Source: Halobacillus litoralis
GTDB taxonomy: Bacteria; Bacillota; Bacilli; Bacillales; Halobacillaceae
Length of the DNA: 64,000 bases
Reading direction: 5' to 3'
Assembly (NCBI RefSeq): GCF_004101865.1
Contig: NZ_CP026118.1
Span: 3,737,001 to 3,801,000 of the forward strand
In this document: piece by piece, positions 25,494 to 33,864 of the stretch
How the letters are laid out: each line of letters opens with the position of its first letter
Numbering within the stretch: the first letter of the stretch is position 1
Position numbers and translations under genes: made by a program
Notes under the pieces: generated by a model
Told to the model about the DNA's origin: nothing
The model's input: only the letters and a program-made list of their open reading frames with translations
Database searches by the model: none

Positions 25494-26037
25494 ACAAGCT
25501 TTAGAGTATGTTCGTCCCTTTTTGAAAAAGGAAAGGTATGAACATACGGTGAGAGTGACGGATGAAGCAATAAAGCTGGCAGAACGCTTTGGAGCGGATG
25601 TCAAGAAAGCGGAAACCGCTGCAGCCCTCCATGACTATGCGAAATATAAGCCTCGGGACCTGATGAGACGGTGGATCCAGGAAGATCGGCGCTTACCTAA
25701 AGATTTATTGGATTACCATCATGAACTATGGCATGGTCCAGTAGGTGCGTTAATGTTGGAACGTGAAATCGGTCTTGATGATGGAGATGTAATATCGGCG
25801 ATTTCCTGTCATACTACAGGAAGAAAACATATGACAAAACTGGAAAAAGTAGTGTTTTTAGCTGATTACATCGAGCCTGGCCGGGATTTCCCCGGTGTTC
25901 ATGAAGTTCGTGAAATTGCAGAAACTAACCTGGATAAAGCCTGTTCTTTAGCATTGAAGAATACGATTGTTTTTTTGATTCGTATGGAAAGAACCGTTTA
26001 TCCGGACACGTTCCATGCATATAATGATTTAATATGA
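25477..26037 (+). CDS. yqeK: HD-domain diadenosine tetraphosphatase YqeK
   Basis: A protein of 186 residues with an HD phosphohydrolase core: His in RYEHTVRV, the HD pair in AALHDYAKYK, HHELWHGPVGA and ISCHTTGRKHM. YqeK proteins symmetrically hydrolyse Ap4A to ADP. The SD AAAGGAG lies within the last nadD codons. Neighbours nadD and rsfS are conserved. Confidence 0.93.
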   Translation: MEITREQALEYVRPFLKKERYEHTVRVTDEAIKLAERFGADVKKAETAAALHDYAKYKPRDLMRRWIQEDRRLPKDLLDYHHELWHGPVGALMLEREIGLDDGDVISAISCHTTGRKHMTKLEKVVFLADYIEPGRDFPGVHEVREIAETNLDKACSLALKNTIVFLIRMERTVYPDTFHAYNDLI

Positions 26038-26085
26038 TCTTTTGATCATGGTAGATAGAGATAGGAATGAAAAGGGAGGAAACCC

Positions 26086-26439
26086 ATGGAAAGTAAAGAA
26101 TTAGTGACCTTAGCGGCACAAGCATGTGATGAAAAGAGAGCTAATGATATTGTTGTTTTAGATATGGCAGAAGTATCCTTGATTGCAGATTATTTCTTGA
26201 TTTGTGAAGGATCTAATGAGCGACAGGTGCAAGCGATCGCCAGAGAGTTGAAAAATCAAGCAGAAGAAAATGGGATTGATGTTAAACGTATGGAAGGATT
26301 CGAACAAGCGCGGTGGATTTTAGTGGATTTAAACGGAGTCGTTTGCCATATTTTCCACAAGGATGAACGTCATTATTACAATCTTGAAAGACTTTGGGGT
26401 GACGCTTCCTCAGTAGCCGTAGAGGGGCTTGAAGGTTAA
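26086..26439 (+). CDS. rsfS: Ribosomal silencing factor RsfS
   Basis: A protein of 117 residues with the RsfS/Iojap signature: VVLDMAEVSLIADYFLICEG, SNERQVQAIA, GFEQARWILVDLNGVVCHIF and YYNLERLWGDA. It binds ribosomal protein uL14 and blocks subunit joining in slow growth. ATG 26086 follows AAAGGGAGG. It is one base from the yqeM start. Confidence 0.95.
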   Translation: MESKELVTLAAQACDEKRANDIVVLDMAEVSLIADYFLICEGSNERQVQAIARELKNQAEENGIDVKRMEGFEQARWILVDLNGVVCHIFHKDERHYYNLERLWGDASSVAVEGLEG

Positions 26440-26440
26440 G

Positions 26441-27169
26441 ATGAGTTATGGTGATATGGCTGTGGTTTATGATCGGCTGATGAAGGACGCACCTTATGAT
26501 CTTTGGGTGGAGTTTACGAAGCAAATGATTGTGGATTATCAGCCTGATACCCGTACAATTCTTGATATAGGTTGCGGTACAGGTGAAATTACTCATCGGC
26601 TACAACAAATTGGCTTTCAACTGACAGGGGTGGATTTATCCTCTGATATGCTGACAGTCGCCCAGCAAAAAGACCCTCGGGCGAATATTCAATGGCTCAA
26701 GCAGGATATGACAAACCTGGAAGGGTTGGACCAATTTGATTGTGTCATCAGCTACTGTGATGTTTTCAATTATTTAGTCGAAGAATCTCAGGTGAAATGC
26801 GCGTTTGCGAATATATATGACGCCCTTCATTCTGACGGTTTGTTCTTGTTTGACGTCCATTCTTTAGAGCATATTCATAATGATTTGAGTGGTGCAACAT
26901 TCGCGCAGGTCCAGGACGATTTATCCTATGTATGGTTTTGTGATCCTGGTGAAGAAGATAACAGCATCGTCCATGATTTGACCTTCTTTGTGCAATCAGG
27001 GGAAATTTATCAACGATTTGATGAAGTTCATCACCAACGTGGGTATATGCTAGATGATTTGAAAGACTGGCTTGAGGATACAGGCTTCTTGATTCAACAA
27101 ATCAGTGCTGATTTTAACAGTCATTATTCCACAGAGGGAGAGCGTTGGTTGTTTGTCTGTAAAAAATAA
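26441..27169 (+). CDS. yqeM: SAM-dependent methyltransferase YqeM
   Basis: A class I methyltransferase of 242 residues. The N-terminal YGDMAVVYDRLMKDAPYDLW is typical of YqeM; motif I is ILDIGCGTGEITHRL and the post-I acidic residue lies in LTGVDLSSDM. The substrate is unknown. ATG 26441 with GAAGG just upstream is preferred over the TTG at 26429. It ends the yqeG operon at a strong terminator. Confidence 0.88.
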   Translation: MSYGDMAVVYDRLMKDAPYDLWVEFTKQMIVDYQPDTRTILDIGCGTGEITHRLQQIGFQLTGVDLSSDMLTVAQQKDPRANIQWLKQDMTNLEGLDQFDCVISYCDVFNYLVEESQVKCAFANIYDALHSDGLFLFDVHSLEHIHNDLSGATFAQVQDDLSYVWFCDPGEEDNSIVHDLTFFVQSGEIYQRFDEVHHQRGYMLDDLKDWLEDTGFLIQQISADFNSHYSTEGERWLFVCKK

Positions 27170-27177
27170 TGTTGGGG

Positions 27178-27207
27178 AAAGAGTCCGATATAGCCGGACT
27201 CTTTTTT
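27178..27207 (+). terminator. Terminator of the yqeG-yqeM operon
   Basis: A 10-bp stem AAAGAGTCCG (27178-27187) with CGGACTCTTT (27195-27204), seven-base loop, T tract. Confidence 0.9.
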
Positions 27208-27256
27208 AATATCAGTTACTAAAAAATACTTTAAGCCTGTCATCTTATGCTACATC

Positions 27257-27373
27257 TGTCATATTCAGTTCTGCACCTAGTCCCGCGAGGCTTAAAGACC
27301 ATCCGAAGAGTGAAAGACGAGCGCTTCACTTTACGAATGTCTTAAGCTTGTTGAGGTTGAACGAAGTGCTTCT
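27257..27373 (+). repeat. Diverged intergenic repeat, copy 2
   Basis: About 117 bp between the yqeM terminator and comER. It aligns by eye with copy 1 at 5694-5866: TGTCAT left end, GC(A/G)CCTA plus CCC(C/G)CGAGG-like box, TTCACTT in the middle and GTCTTAAGCTTGT near the right end. The middle is shorter. Its ends are imperfect inverted repeats (GCACCTA and AAGTGCTTC regions). No ORF. Confidence 0.6.
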
Positions 27374-27415
27374 ATTTTTATTTAGCAGGATTTCCCCAGT
27401 TTTTGTCGAATAAGA

Positions 27416-28228
27416 TTATTGTAAGTCAATGTTCTTTTTATCTTCTTTATGTTTGTTCTGTGTCGCTTGAAACATTTTGTGAAACAGTGGCCCTATGTGA
27501 TCCTCAAGTGCCTGTAAACCTTCTCCTGTCACCCCGCCTTTTACTGTCACCTTCTCCATCAATTCATCTAACGTCATGATTCTTTGTGAGAGCAGCTCTC
27601 CTAGTCCTATCATCATATTTTCTGTCAAGGCCGTCGCTTTTTGTTCAGGTAACCCGGCGACATCCCCCGCTGCTTTAATCCATTCGCTCAGTAAGTAACT
27701 GATGAACGCAGGACCGCATGAAACAATATCAGATGCCACTCGTATATGCTCTTCTTCCACCTCGATAGGAGTGGAGATCTGTTGAAAAGTAGTGAGAAGT
27801 AATTGCCGGTATCTTTCATTGATTCTGGAACCGAAAGTGAATAAGCTGACTCCTGCCAATGCGTGATTGGTAATGGAAGGTACGATTCTTGCGACTTGAC
27901 ATGGTGTAGCTTTTTCTAGTTGTTTTACCGCTACGGGACTAGTGATGGATACAAGGCACTGATTTTCTGTCCATTCTTCTTTTAGCGAGTCAATGATGTC
28001 TTTATAATGATGTGGTTTTACACAAATGAAGAGAATTTCGCTTGTCTTTTGAAGCGATATCAGGTCTTTGGCTACATTTAAATTTGGAAATTCTTCTTGA
28101 AGATCTTCCGCTTTTTTCAATGTTCTATTATAGATCGTTAAATCATGAGCGGGAATGGCCCCGCTTTTGATAAGACTGGTCGTAAGCATACTCCCCATAT
28201 TCCCAGTTCCGATGATTCCCCATTTCAT
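27416..28228 (-). CDS. comER: ComER, pyrroline-5-carboxylate reductase-like protein
   Basis: A protein of 270 residues from the ProC family: N-terminal dinucleotide motif GIIGTGNMGSML (4-15), ILFICVKPHHY, and the C-terminal dimer segment EKVTVKGGVTGEGLQAL. In B. subtilis comER lies divergent to comEA and has been linked to entry into sporulation and biofilm formation; the reaction is not firmly known. Position opposite comEA decides the name over housekeeping proC. The SD GGGAGGG precedes ATG 28228. Confidence 0.88.
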   Translation of the reverse strand: MKWGIIGTGNMGSMLTTSLIKSGAIPAHDLTIYNRTLKKAEDLQEEFPNLNVAKDLISLQKTSEILFICVKPHHYKDIIDSLKEEWTENQCLVSITSPVAVKQLEKATPCQVARIVPSITNHALAGVSLFTFGSRINERYRQLLLTTFQQISTPIEVEEEHIRVASDIVSCGPAFISYLLSEWIKAAGDVAGLPEQKATALTENMMIGLGELLSQRIMTLDELMEKVTVKGGVTGEGLQALEDHIGPLFHKMFQATQNKHKEDKKNIDLQ

Positions 28229-28302
28229 TGGAATCCCTCCCTTTGTGATTACCTATATATCTTTATTCTAAAAAAATGGAAATATGAAAGAAGGTTACTT
28301 TC

Positions 28303-28872
28303 ATGAACCTAGTCAAAAAATATGGGTGGATATTAGCCATTATATTGATTGCAGGTGTCATTTATTTGCAAACCCCTCAATCGGAAACAAATACAGTTAT
28401 CGACCAGCAAGCAGACTTTCATAAAGCTGAAAATGAAGTGAAGGATCCAGAAATCATTAAAGTCGACGTGAAAGGTGAGGTCGTCCGTCCGGGTGTTTAT
28501 TCAGTTCAATCGGGGACGAGAGTGGATGATGTTATTAAAGAGGCAGGAGGATTGACGTCAAAGGCTGACGCCTCAAGCGTGAACCTGGCACAAAAGCTTC
28601 AAGATGAAATGGTGATCCATGTGACATCTTTGATCATGAATGGAGAAGGCAGTCCCAGTCAGACTGAAGTCGCTAGCAAAAAAATAAGCATCAATCGAGC
28701 AACAGCAGATGAGATTGAATCTTTGAATGGCATAGGCCCGTCTAAAGCTGCAGCAATTGTCCAATATCGAGAAGAGAACGGTCCTTTTTCATCAGTAGAG
28801 GATTTAGTGCAAGTACCTGGTATTGGAGAAAAAACGGTAGAATCCTTCAAGGATAAGATCCGTGTTCCATGA
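28303..28872 (+). CDS. comEA: DNA receptor for competence ComEA
   Basis: A protein of 189 residues: one N-terminal membrane anchor (about 6-22), an acidic spacer, a beta-grasp SLBB-like domain (about 48-107, DVKGEVVRPGVYSVQSGTRV) and two helix-hairpin-helix units at the C-terminus (about 127-188, SINRATADEIESLNGIGPSK and VPGIGEKTVESF). It binds double-stranded DNA outside the membrane and passes it to the ComEC channel. Transcribed away from comER; comEB and comEC follow. I saw no clear pair of ComK AT-boxes. Confidence 0.95.
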   Translation: MNLVKKYGWILAIILIAGVIYLQTPQSETNTVIDQQADFHKAENEVKDPEIIKVDVKGEVVRPGVYSVQSGTRVDDVIKEAGGLTSKADASSVNLAQKLQDEMVIHVTSLIMNGEGSPSQTEVASKKISINRATADEIESLNGIGPSKAAAIVQYREENGPFSSVEDLVQVPGIGEKTVESFKDKIRVP

Positions 28873-28931
28873 GTATTTGACTGAATTACAAGTGCAGAGT
28901 ACACTAAATGAAAAAAGCAGGGGGATACATA

Positions 28932-29486
28932 ATGGAACGTATTTCGTGGGACCAGTATTTCATGGCACAAAGTTATTTGCTTAAATCAAGAAGCACCTGT
29001 CAACGGCTCGCTGTAGGAGCCGTTATCGTAAGGGATAAAAGGATGATTGCCGGTGGTTACAATGGGAGTGTCTCGGGAGGCGTACATTGTATTGATGAAG
29101 GGTGTTATGTCGTAGAGGGGCATTGTGTCCGTACCATCCATGCAGAGATGAATGCACTCCTGCAATGCTCTAAATTCGGTGTCGCTACAGAAGCTGCTGA
29201 AATATACGTGACTCATTTCCCTTGTCTTCATTGTACAAAAGCAATCATTCAAGCAGGACTCAAAGCAGTATACTACAGTGAAGATTATAAAAATGATCCG
29301 TATGCGATTGAACTTCTGCAACAATCTGGCGTAAGGATGCAAAAAGTACCGGTAGAGATTGAGCCTATGCAAATCGAACAACAACAGGTGGTAGCTCAAT
29401 TATTAAGGAAACTGGAAGCGTATGACGACCCTGATTTTCAAAAGTTGAATGAAGAAGCGGAACATTTATTCCGCAATACCGAATAA
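28932..29486 (+). CDS. comEB: ComEB, dCMP deaminase family protein
   Basis: A zinc-dependent deaminase of 184 residues with the zinc ligand motif HAEMNALL and the second ligand pair in FPCLHCTKAI. It should convert dCMP to dUMP. Although placed in the comE operon it is not required for transformation in B. subtilis. ATG 28932 follows CAGGGGG with good spacing; an in-frame ATG at 28908 lacks an SD. The stop is next to the comEC start. Confidence 0.93.
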   Translation: MERISWDQYFMAQSYLLKSRSTCQRLAVGAVIVRDKRMIAGGYNGSVSGGVHCIDEGCYVVEGHCVRTIHAEMNALLQCSKFGVATEAAEIYVTHFPCLHCTKAIIQAGLKAVYYSEDYKNDPYAIELLQQSGVRMQKVPVEIEPMQIEQQQVVAQLLRKLEAYDDPDFQKLNEEAEHLFRNTE

Positions 29487-29492
29487 GTGCTC

Positions 29493-31742
29493 ATGAAAGG
29501 ATTCTGGCACATCCCCGCAATGGCCTTTGTGCTGGGCGGGGTTGCTGCCATTCAAACAGGATGGGCATTTTATGTACTTCTAATGATGGTTCTATTGTGG
29601 ATATCTTTGTACCGTAAGCGCCTTGCCCTTTTTATGGTGATCCTCTTATATTTTGTGTTTGGTTGGCACTATTTACCCTCTCCTTCAGAAACAAAACCTT
29701 CTTCAAGCTTTTCTGGAGCAACTATATCCTCAGCCATAGAAGAAACCTCACACACCATCCAGATGATACTGAAACATGAAAGTGGTGAAAAGTTCCAGCT
29801 GGTTTACTATAAAAATGAGGATCAGGACCAGAACGTTCCTCCTGATTGGCATCACGGAGCTGTTTGTAATGGTTTCGGAGATGCAGAGCCTTTTGCACGT
29901 GCGAGCAACCCAGGTCAATTTGATTATCGTGCTTATATGTTAAACAAAGGGGTGAACAGTCAAATAATATTAAATGATATCGAGGATCTCCATTGTGAAG
30001 GAAGATCATATCTCAGTTACATGAATGTGTGGCGAGATCAAGTAATGAGAAAAGTGAAGGCCAATGTTTACCCGGGTTCTTATGGTTGGATAAAAGCGCT
30101 TATATTCGGGGAAACGGATGAGTTGAATGAGGATACCGTCGAATGGTTCCGGGAGTTCAATTTGTCTCATATTTTAGCGATTTCAGGGTTGCACGTAGGA
30201 TTGACTATTGGCAGTCTTTACTTTGTCATCTATAGAATGGGCGTCGGAACTCGCAGGCAAGCCCAGTTTTTTGTTCTCCTTCTTTTACCTGTTTACGGTT
30301 TTCTTGCTGGGGCCGCACCTTCAGTTATTCGAGCTTCCCTCATGGCATTGATTTTGCTCTTACTAACATTAATCAACAGGAAAATCCCTCTCACAGATAT
30401 CCTCGCGGTGGTTGCGTTCTTACTTCTTTTGTTAAACCCCTTCTATTTTCATCAAATCGGTTTTCAGTTTTCTTTCCTGGTGACTTTCAGTTTGATCCTG
30501 TCACTTTCTATTTTAAAGCAGTATGAAAGTACGTGGATGCAGACTGTTGTCATCAGTCTTGTCAGTCAATTTTCTATTTTAGCTTTACAAATTCACTATT
30601 TTTATGAAATTCAGCCTTTTTCTCTATTCGTGAACCTCATTCTCGTGCCTTATTTTTCATTTATTGTCATTCCGGTTGTATTGATTTTGTTTATTTCCTG
30701 CTTGGTTCTTCCTGTATTTTCTTATTCTCTTTCCTTCGTACTAGTCGAGGGCCATGAGAAATTGCTGTCAATGATTCAGATGTGGACCCGACTCCTTGAT
30801 TTTCAGTGGGTAATCGGTGAAGTCACTCCCATTTACATCTTTTTTTATACACTCATCTTTATTTTCAAGATGAAATGGTGGGGAGAGAGAAAACATGGCT
30901 TAGCTTTTTTTGCTGGGGTGTCTGCTGTAAGTGTTTTGATACTTTATAGTGCTTTCCCTTACTTATCACCTAAAGGAACGGTTACGATGCTTGATGTAGG
31001 CCAAGGAGACGCTTTTGTAATCGAACTCCCCTACAGGCGTGGAGTGATTATGGTTGATGCGGCTGGGCCGCCGGTATTTAACGAAAATCAAAAGAAAACC
31101 GCAGACCAGGTGATTCTGCCCTTTCTAAAGTCGAAAGGCATCGACCACATGAATGCTATGTTCATTTCTCATCAAGATTCCGACCATAGTGGAAGCGCCC
31201 CTTTTATCTTAAATGAAATCGACGTCGAACAAATTATTGTGAGTCAATATTATGTAAGTCAATGGAGCGGAGAGGATACTCTTCGTGTAGAAGCAGGTGA
31301 TCGTATTTCGGTTGCCGGTCATGTTTTTCATATTCTTCATCCTGGAGATGACCAAGGAGAGCCGAATGATAATTCTTTGGTTCTGGATAGCATGATTGGG
31401 GGCAAGAGATGGTTGTTCACCGGAGATATCTCCACGAAAGTCGAGGATATTATATTAAAAAAACACTCTTCCTTATGGGTGGATGTATTGAAAGTAGGGC
31501 ATCATGGAAGTCGAACTTCGACCTCTCGTGCATGGGTGGATCGTCTTAATCCTGAAATAGCCTTGATCTCAGCTGGAGTGGATAACCGATATGGGCATCC
31601 GCACGCCGAAGTGACTGAACGCTTAGAAAAGCGAGGTGTTTTGCTATTAGAAACAAACCGACACGGAGCTGTCCAGTTCATTTTCTCTGGGCAAAGTGGA
31701 ACGTTTTCTCCTTATTTCCCGTATAATGCGAGCAGAGAATAA
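29493..31742 (+). CDS. comEC: Competence channel protein ComEC/Rec2
   Basis: A protein of 749 residues. Hydrophobic helices near the N-terminus are followed by an OB-like extracytoplasmic domain, then the Competence domain with many membrane segments (HILAISGLHVGL, LAGAAPSVIRASLMAL), and a C-terminal metallo-beta-lactamase domain (TMLDVGQGDAFVIELP, ISHQDSDHSGSA, VGHHGSRTSTS). It forms the channel for single-stranded DNA and may degrade the other strand. ATG 29493 or GTG 29487 are both possible, neither with a strong SD, so coupling to comEB is likely. Confidence 0.95.
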   Translation: MKGFWHIPAMAFVLGGVAAIQTGWAFYVLLMMVLLWISLYRKRLALFMVILLYFVFGWHYLPSPSETKPSSSFSGATISSAIEETSHTIQMILKHESGEKFQLVYYKNEDQDQNVPPDWHHGAVCNGFGDAEPFARASNPGQFDYRAYMLNKGVNSQIILNDIEDLHCEGRSYLSYMNVWRDQVMRKVKANVYPGSYGWIKALIFGETDELNEDTVEWFREFNLSHILAISGLHVGLTIGSLYFVIYRMGVGTRRQAQFFVLLLLPVYGFLAGAAPSVIRASLMALILLLLTLINRKIPLTDILAVVAFLLLLLNPFYFHQIGFQFSFLVTFSLILSLSILKQYESTWMQTVVISLVSQFSILALQIHYFYEIQPFSLFVNLILVPYFSFIVIPVVLILFISCLVLPVFSYSLSFVLVEGHEKLLSMIQMWTRLLDFQWVIGEVTPIYIFFYTLIFIFKMKWWGERKHGLAFFAGVSAVSVLILYSAFPYLSPKGTVTMLDVGQGDAFVIELPYRRGVIMVDAAGPPVFNENQKKTADQVILPFLKSKGIDHMNAMFISHQDSDHSGSAPFILNEIDVEQIIVSQYYVSQWSGEDTLRVEAGDRISVAGHVFHILHPGDDQGEPNDNSLVLDSMIGGKRWLFTGDISTKVEDIILKKHSSLWVDVLKVGHHGSRTSTSRAWVDRLNPEIALISAGVDNRYGHPHAEVTERLEKRGVLLLETNRHGAVQFIFSGQSGTFSPYFPYNASRE

Positions 31743-31747
31743 AAAAA

Positions 31748-31766
31748 GACTGCCAGGACAGCAGCC
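31748..31766 (-). terminator. Terminator of yqzM, shared with comEC
   Basis: On the minus strand a GGCTGC/GCAGTC stem (with one G-T pair) is followed by seven T, just past yqzM. It lies just behind comEC on the other strand and may stop both. Confidence 0.65.
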
Positions 31767-31783
31767 TTCAGGTTTTGTATTCA

Positions 31784-31918
31784 TTATTGTCCGATAACTG
31801 AAAATACGACTCCGATAAAGAAAATGACGAAGAAGAAAACAAATGAAAATACAAACCCTAACCCAGAGTCGATCACATCATTAGTTTTGGATTGAATATC
31901 GTTTTTGAACTCGTTCAT
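31784..31918 (-). CDS. yqzM: YqzM family small membrane protein
   Basis: A protein of 44 residues: short polar N-terminus (MNEFKNDIQSKTNDVIDSG) and one membrane helix (about 20-42, FVFSFVFFFVIFFIGVVFSV). It matches YqzM in length, sequence pattern and position opposite comEC. ATG 31918 is preceded by GGAGGGG. Longer in-frame starts upstream are unsupported. Function unknown; B. subtilis yqzM is expressed during sporulation, from general knowledge. Confidence 0.88.
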   Translation of the reverse strand: MNEFKNDIQSKTNDVIDSGLGFVFSFVFFFVIFFIGVVFSVIGQ

Positions 31919-32070
31919 TGTTACCCCTCCTATATCAATTACTAAGTATAGTCCATTCTCAAGCAAAAATCTACATTCTTGTCGAAGGAAATCAAAATTC
32001 ATCCCCAATTCATAGCATTCCCACACCTAGCAAGACTTGTCACATATAATTATTTCAGAAGCGGTCAAAC

Positions 32071-32243
32071 TAAACGCAAGAGAGGAACAACATCGTCCTC
32101 TCCAAAAGCTTCCGGGGCTTTTGGAATGGCGTTTATATAGATGGTTCATACGGCGACGGCAGGTCACTATTTTGACAGATGTCTTATTGCGACATAAAAT
32201 AGTGACACTGACTCCCCTTTACGGGGTCGCCGTATTCTTTTTT
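32071..32243 (+). ncRNA. Putative two-domain structured RNA ending in a terminator upstream of holA
   Basis: Domain I: TAAACGC (32071-32077) pairs with GCGTTTA (32129-32135) and encloses two hairpins, GAGAGGA/TCCTCTC (32080-32102) and CCAAAAGC/GCTTTTGG (32102-32124). Domain II: ATACGGCGAC (32148-32157) pairs with GTCGCCGTAT (32226-32235) and encloses a long hairpin (GTCACTATTTT 32163-32173 with AAAATAGTGAC 32196-32206, extended by ATGTC/GACAT) and a CCCC/GGGG hairpin. A T-rich tract to 32243 follows. holA starts 22 nt later. It could be a small RNA or an attenuator leader of holA. A TATAAT at 32045-32050 may be its -10 box, without a clear -35. No ORF with an SD is present. Confidence 0.5.
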
Positions 32244-32265
32244 ATGAAGGAAGGAAATAACCTTT

Positions 32266-33285
32266 ATGGTCAATGTAAAACAATCACAGGTATATTTATT
32301 ATATGGAGAAGAATCATATCTCATACAAGAGAATAAGAATAAAATCATAAAACAAACCTTGAAAAAAGAAGATCGAGAATTCAATGTTTCTCAATATGAC
32401 CTAGAAGAAGTTCCAGTGGAAGATGTCGTCACAGATGCAGAAACTTTCCCTTTTTTAGGGGATGGAAAAGTTGTTATTGCTTTTCACCCTGTTTTCTTAA
32501 AAGCTAAGCCAGATAAACTGTCATTCGAGCATGATGTTGAGGCACTGCTTGAATACATCCAAAATCCTGCTGAATACACGGTCTTAGTAATAGTTGCCCC
32601 ATATGAGAAGTTGGATGAACGGAAAAAAGTTTTCAAGCAATTGAAAAAGCATGGAGAAGTGATCGACTGTCAACCCGTTAAAGAATGGGATATCGACAAG
32701 TGGATCCAAACTCTTGCGAATGAACTACATATTACAGTCCCTGAAGAAATTCATGAATTGTTCACTCAAGAAATAGGTGCCAATTTGATGGCATTGAGGA
32801 AGGAAATGGAAAAGCTCGCCTTGAATGTTGGTGAAGGTGGTGTCGTAACCAAAGAATTGGCTGAACAACTGCTTTCTCATAGTGCGGAAGCTTCTGGCCT
32901 CAAGCTGGTGGATGCAGTTATGGAAAAAGACTTAGGAAGAGCGATACGTATTTATAAAGACTTGGAAAAGTTGAATGAAGAGCCGATCGCGTTAACTGCT
33001 TTATTGGCTTCCCAGTTCCGCATTATCAATCAGGCAAAAGTATTGAAACAAAAAGGTTACGCACAAAATCAAATGAAAGGTTACATCAAAGCACACCCGT
33101 ATGTAATAAAAATGGCTTTGAAACGGGAGCGGTTTTTTACAAATCAAGAATTGAACCGGATTATAGAACAGCTAGCAGAAACGGATTATACCCTGAAACA
33201 GGGGAGAATGGAGAAATCTCTAGCCTTTGAAATGCTGCTTTATAAGTTGATTCACATTAAACAAAATCAACCGATTACTTCTTGA
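32266..33285 (+). CDS. holA: DNA polymerase III delta subunit HolA
   Basis: A protein of 339 residues in the HolA family: VYLLYGEESYLIQENKNKII at the N-terminus, LVIVAPYEKLDERKK in the AAA+ like domain, IGANLMALRKEMEKLAL, and DAVMEKDLGRAIRIYKDL and LLASQFRII in the C-terminal collar region. It is the clamp-loader subunit that opens the beta clamp; delta lacks a working ATP site and no Walker A is seen. The SD AAGGAAGG precedes ATG 32266. The gene sits between comEC and rpsT, as in B. subtilis (yqeN). Confidence 0.94.
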   Translation: MVNVKQSQVYLLYGEESYLIQENKNKIIKQTLKKEDREFNVSQYDLEEVPVEDVVTDAETFPFLGDGKVVIAFHPVFLKAKPDKLSFEHDVEALLEYIQNPAEYTVLVIVAPYEKLDERKKVFKQLKKHGEVIDCQPVKEWDIDKWIQTLANELHITVPEEIHELFTQEIGANLMALRKEMEKLALNVGEGGVVTKELAEQLLSHSAEASGLKLVDAVMEKDLGRAIRIYKDLEKLNEEPIALTALLASQFRIINQAKVLKQKGYAQNQMKGYIKAHPYVIKMALKRERFFTNQELNRIIEQLAETDYTLKQGRMEKSLAFEMLLYKLIHIKQNQPITS

Positions 33286-33346
33286 AGGAATTGCTAACCT
33301 TCATGCTCATGATCAGAAAAAATGATCAACTAAGCTTATTACAGAT

Positions 33347-33383
33347 AAAAAGAAGCCCTACTCATCTGAGCAGGGCTTCTTTT
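33347..33383 (+). terminator. Terminator of holA
   Basis: AAAAGAAGCCCT pairs with AGGGCTTCTTTT, enclosing a CTCA/GAG inner stem; T tail. It may work on both strands. Confidence 0.85.
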
Positions 33384-33390
33384 ACATGAA

Positions 33391-33420
33391 AAACGATCCG
33401 TTCAAAGGGAAGGATCGTTT
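33391..33420 (-). terminator. Terminator of rpsT
   Basis: AAACGATCC (33391-33399) pairs with GGATCGTTT (33412-33420); on the minus strand it is followed by a short T run, 24 bp past rpsT. Confidence 0.75.
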
Positions 33421-33443
33421 GTTGGTCATAAATCACAAATTAA

Positions 33444-33704
33444 TTATAATGCGTTAACTAATTTAGTTAGGCGAGATTTTTTGCGGTCCCCGTTATTTTG
33501 TGGAAGGGCACCACGTTGAACAGCTTTGTCGATTTTCTTAACAGCTGTAGGAAGGGCTTCTTTCGCACTCTCTACATCCTTGCTTTCAACAAGCTTTTCT
33601 ACACGTTTAACGGCTGTACGCATATCAGATTTGAATGCTGCGTTCAGAGAACGAGCGTCATCGTTCAAACGTACACGTTTTTTCGCTGATTTAATATTAG
33701 GCAT
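33444..33704 (-). CDS. rpsT: 30S ribosomal protein S20
   Basis: A protein of 86 residues, basic and helical (MPNIKSAKKRVRLNDDARSL at the N-terminus, RGALPQNNGDRKKSRLTKLV at the C-terminus), typical bS20. It binds 16S rRNA early in assembly. ATG 33704 follows TAGGAGGTG. It is convergent with holA and divergent from gpr. Confidence 0.98.
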   Translation of the reverse strand: MPNIKSAKKRVRLNDDARSLNAAFKSDMRTAVKRVEKLVESKDVESAKEALPTAVKKIDKAVQRGALPQNNGDRKKSRLTKLVNAL

Positions 33705-33791
33705 AGTTTCACCTCCTAGGTAAAAACAAAAGACTCATTCATATCGAACAAGAGACATTTTACCAGAGCGGAGAGCCGTTTTCAATACTTA

Positions 33792-33821
33792 TGTGTATCC
33801 TCTTCGCTGATTTGCATAGTT
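33792..33821 (+). promoter_or_regulatory. Possible forespore (SigF/SigG-type) promoter of gpr
   Basis: TGTGTA (33792-33797), 17-nt spacer, CATAGTT (33815-33821), compared with TGNATA and CATACTA types. The match is partial, but its place 44 bp before the gpr start and the known forespore expression of gpr make it plausible. Confidence 0.4.
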
Positions 33822-33864
33822 TCAACCTAAATGGGAGAAGATGGTTTTAAGGAGGTCGAAGCGT

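Noticed and set aside
27416..28228. Housekeeping proC instead of comER
   Set aside because: Protein family alone would allow it, but its placement divergent to comEA and weaker family motifs fit ComER better.
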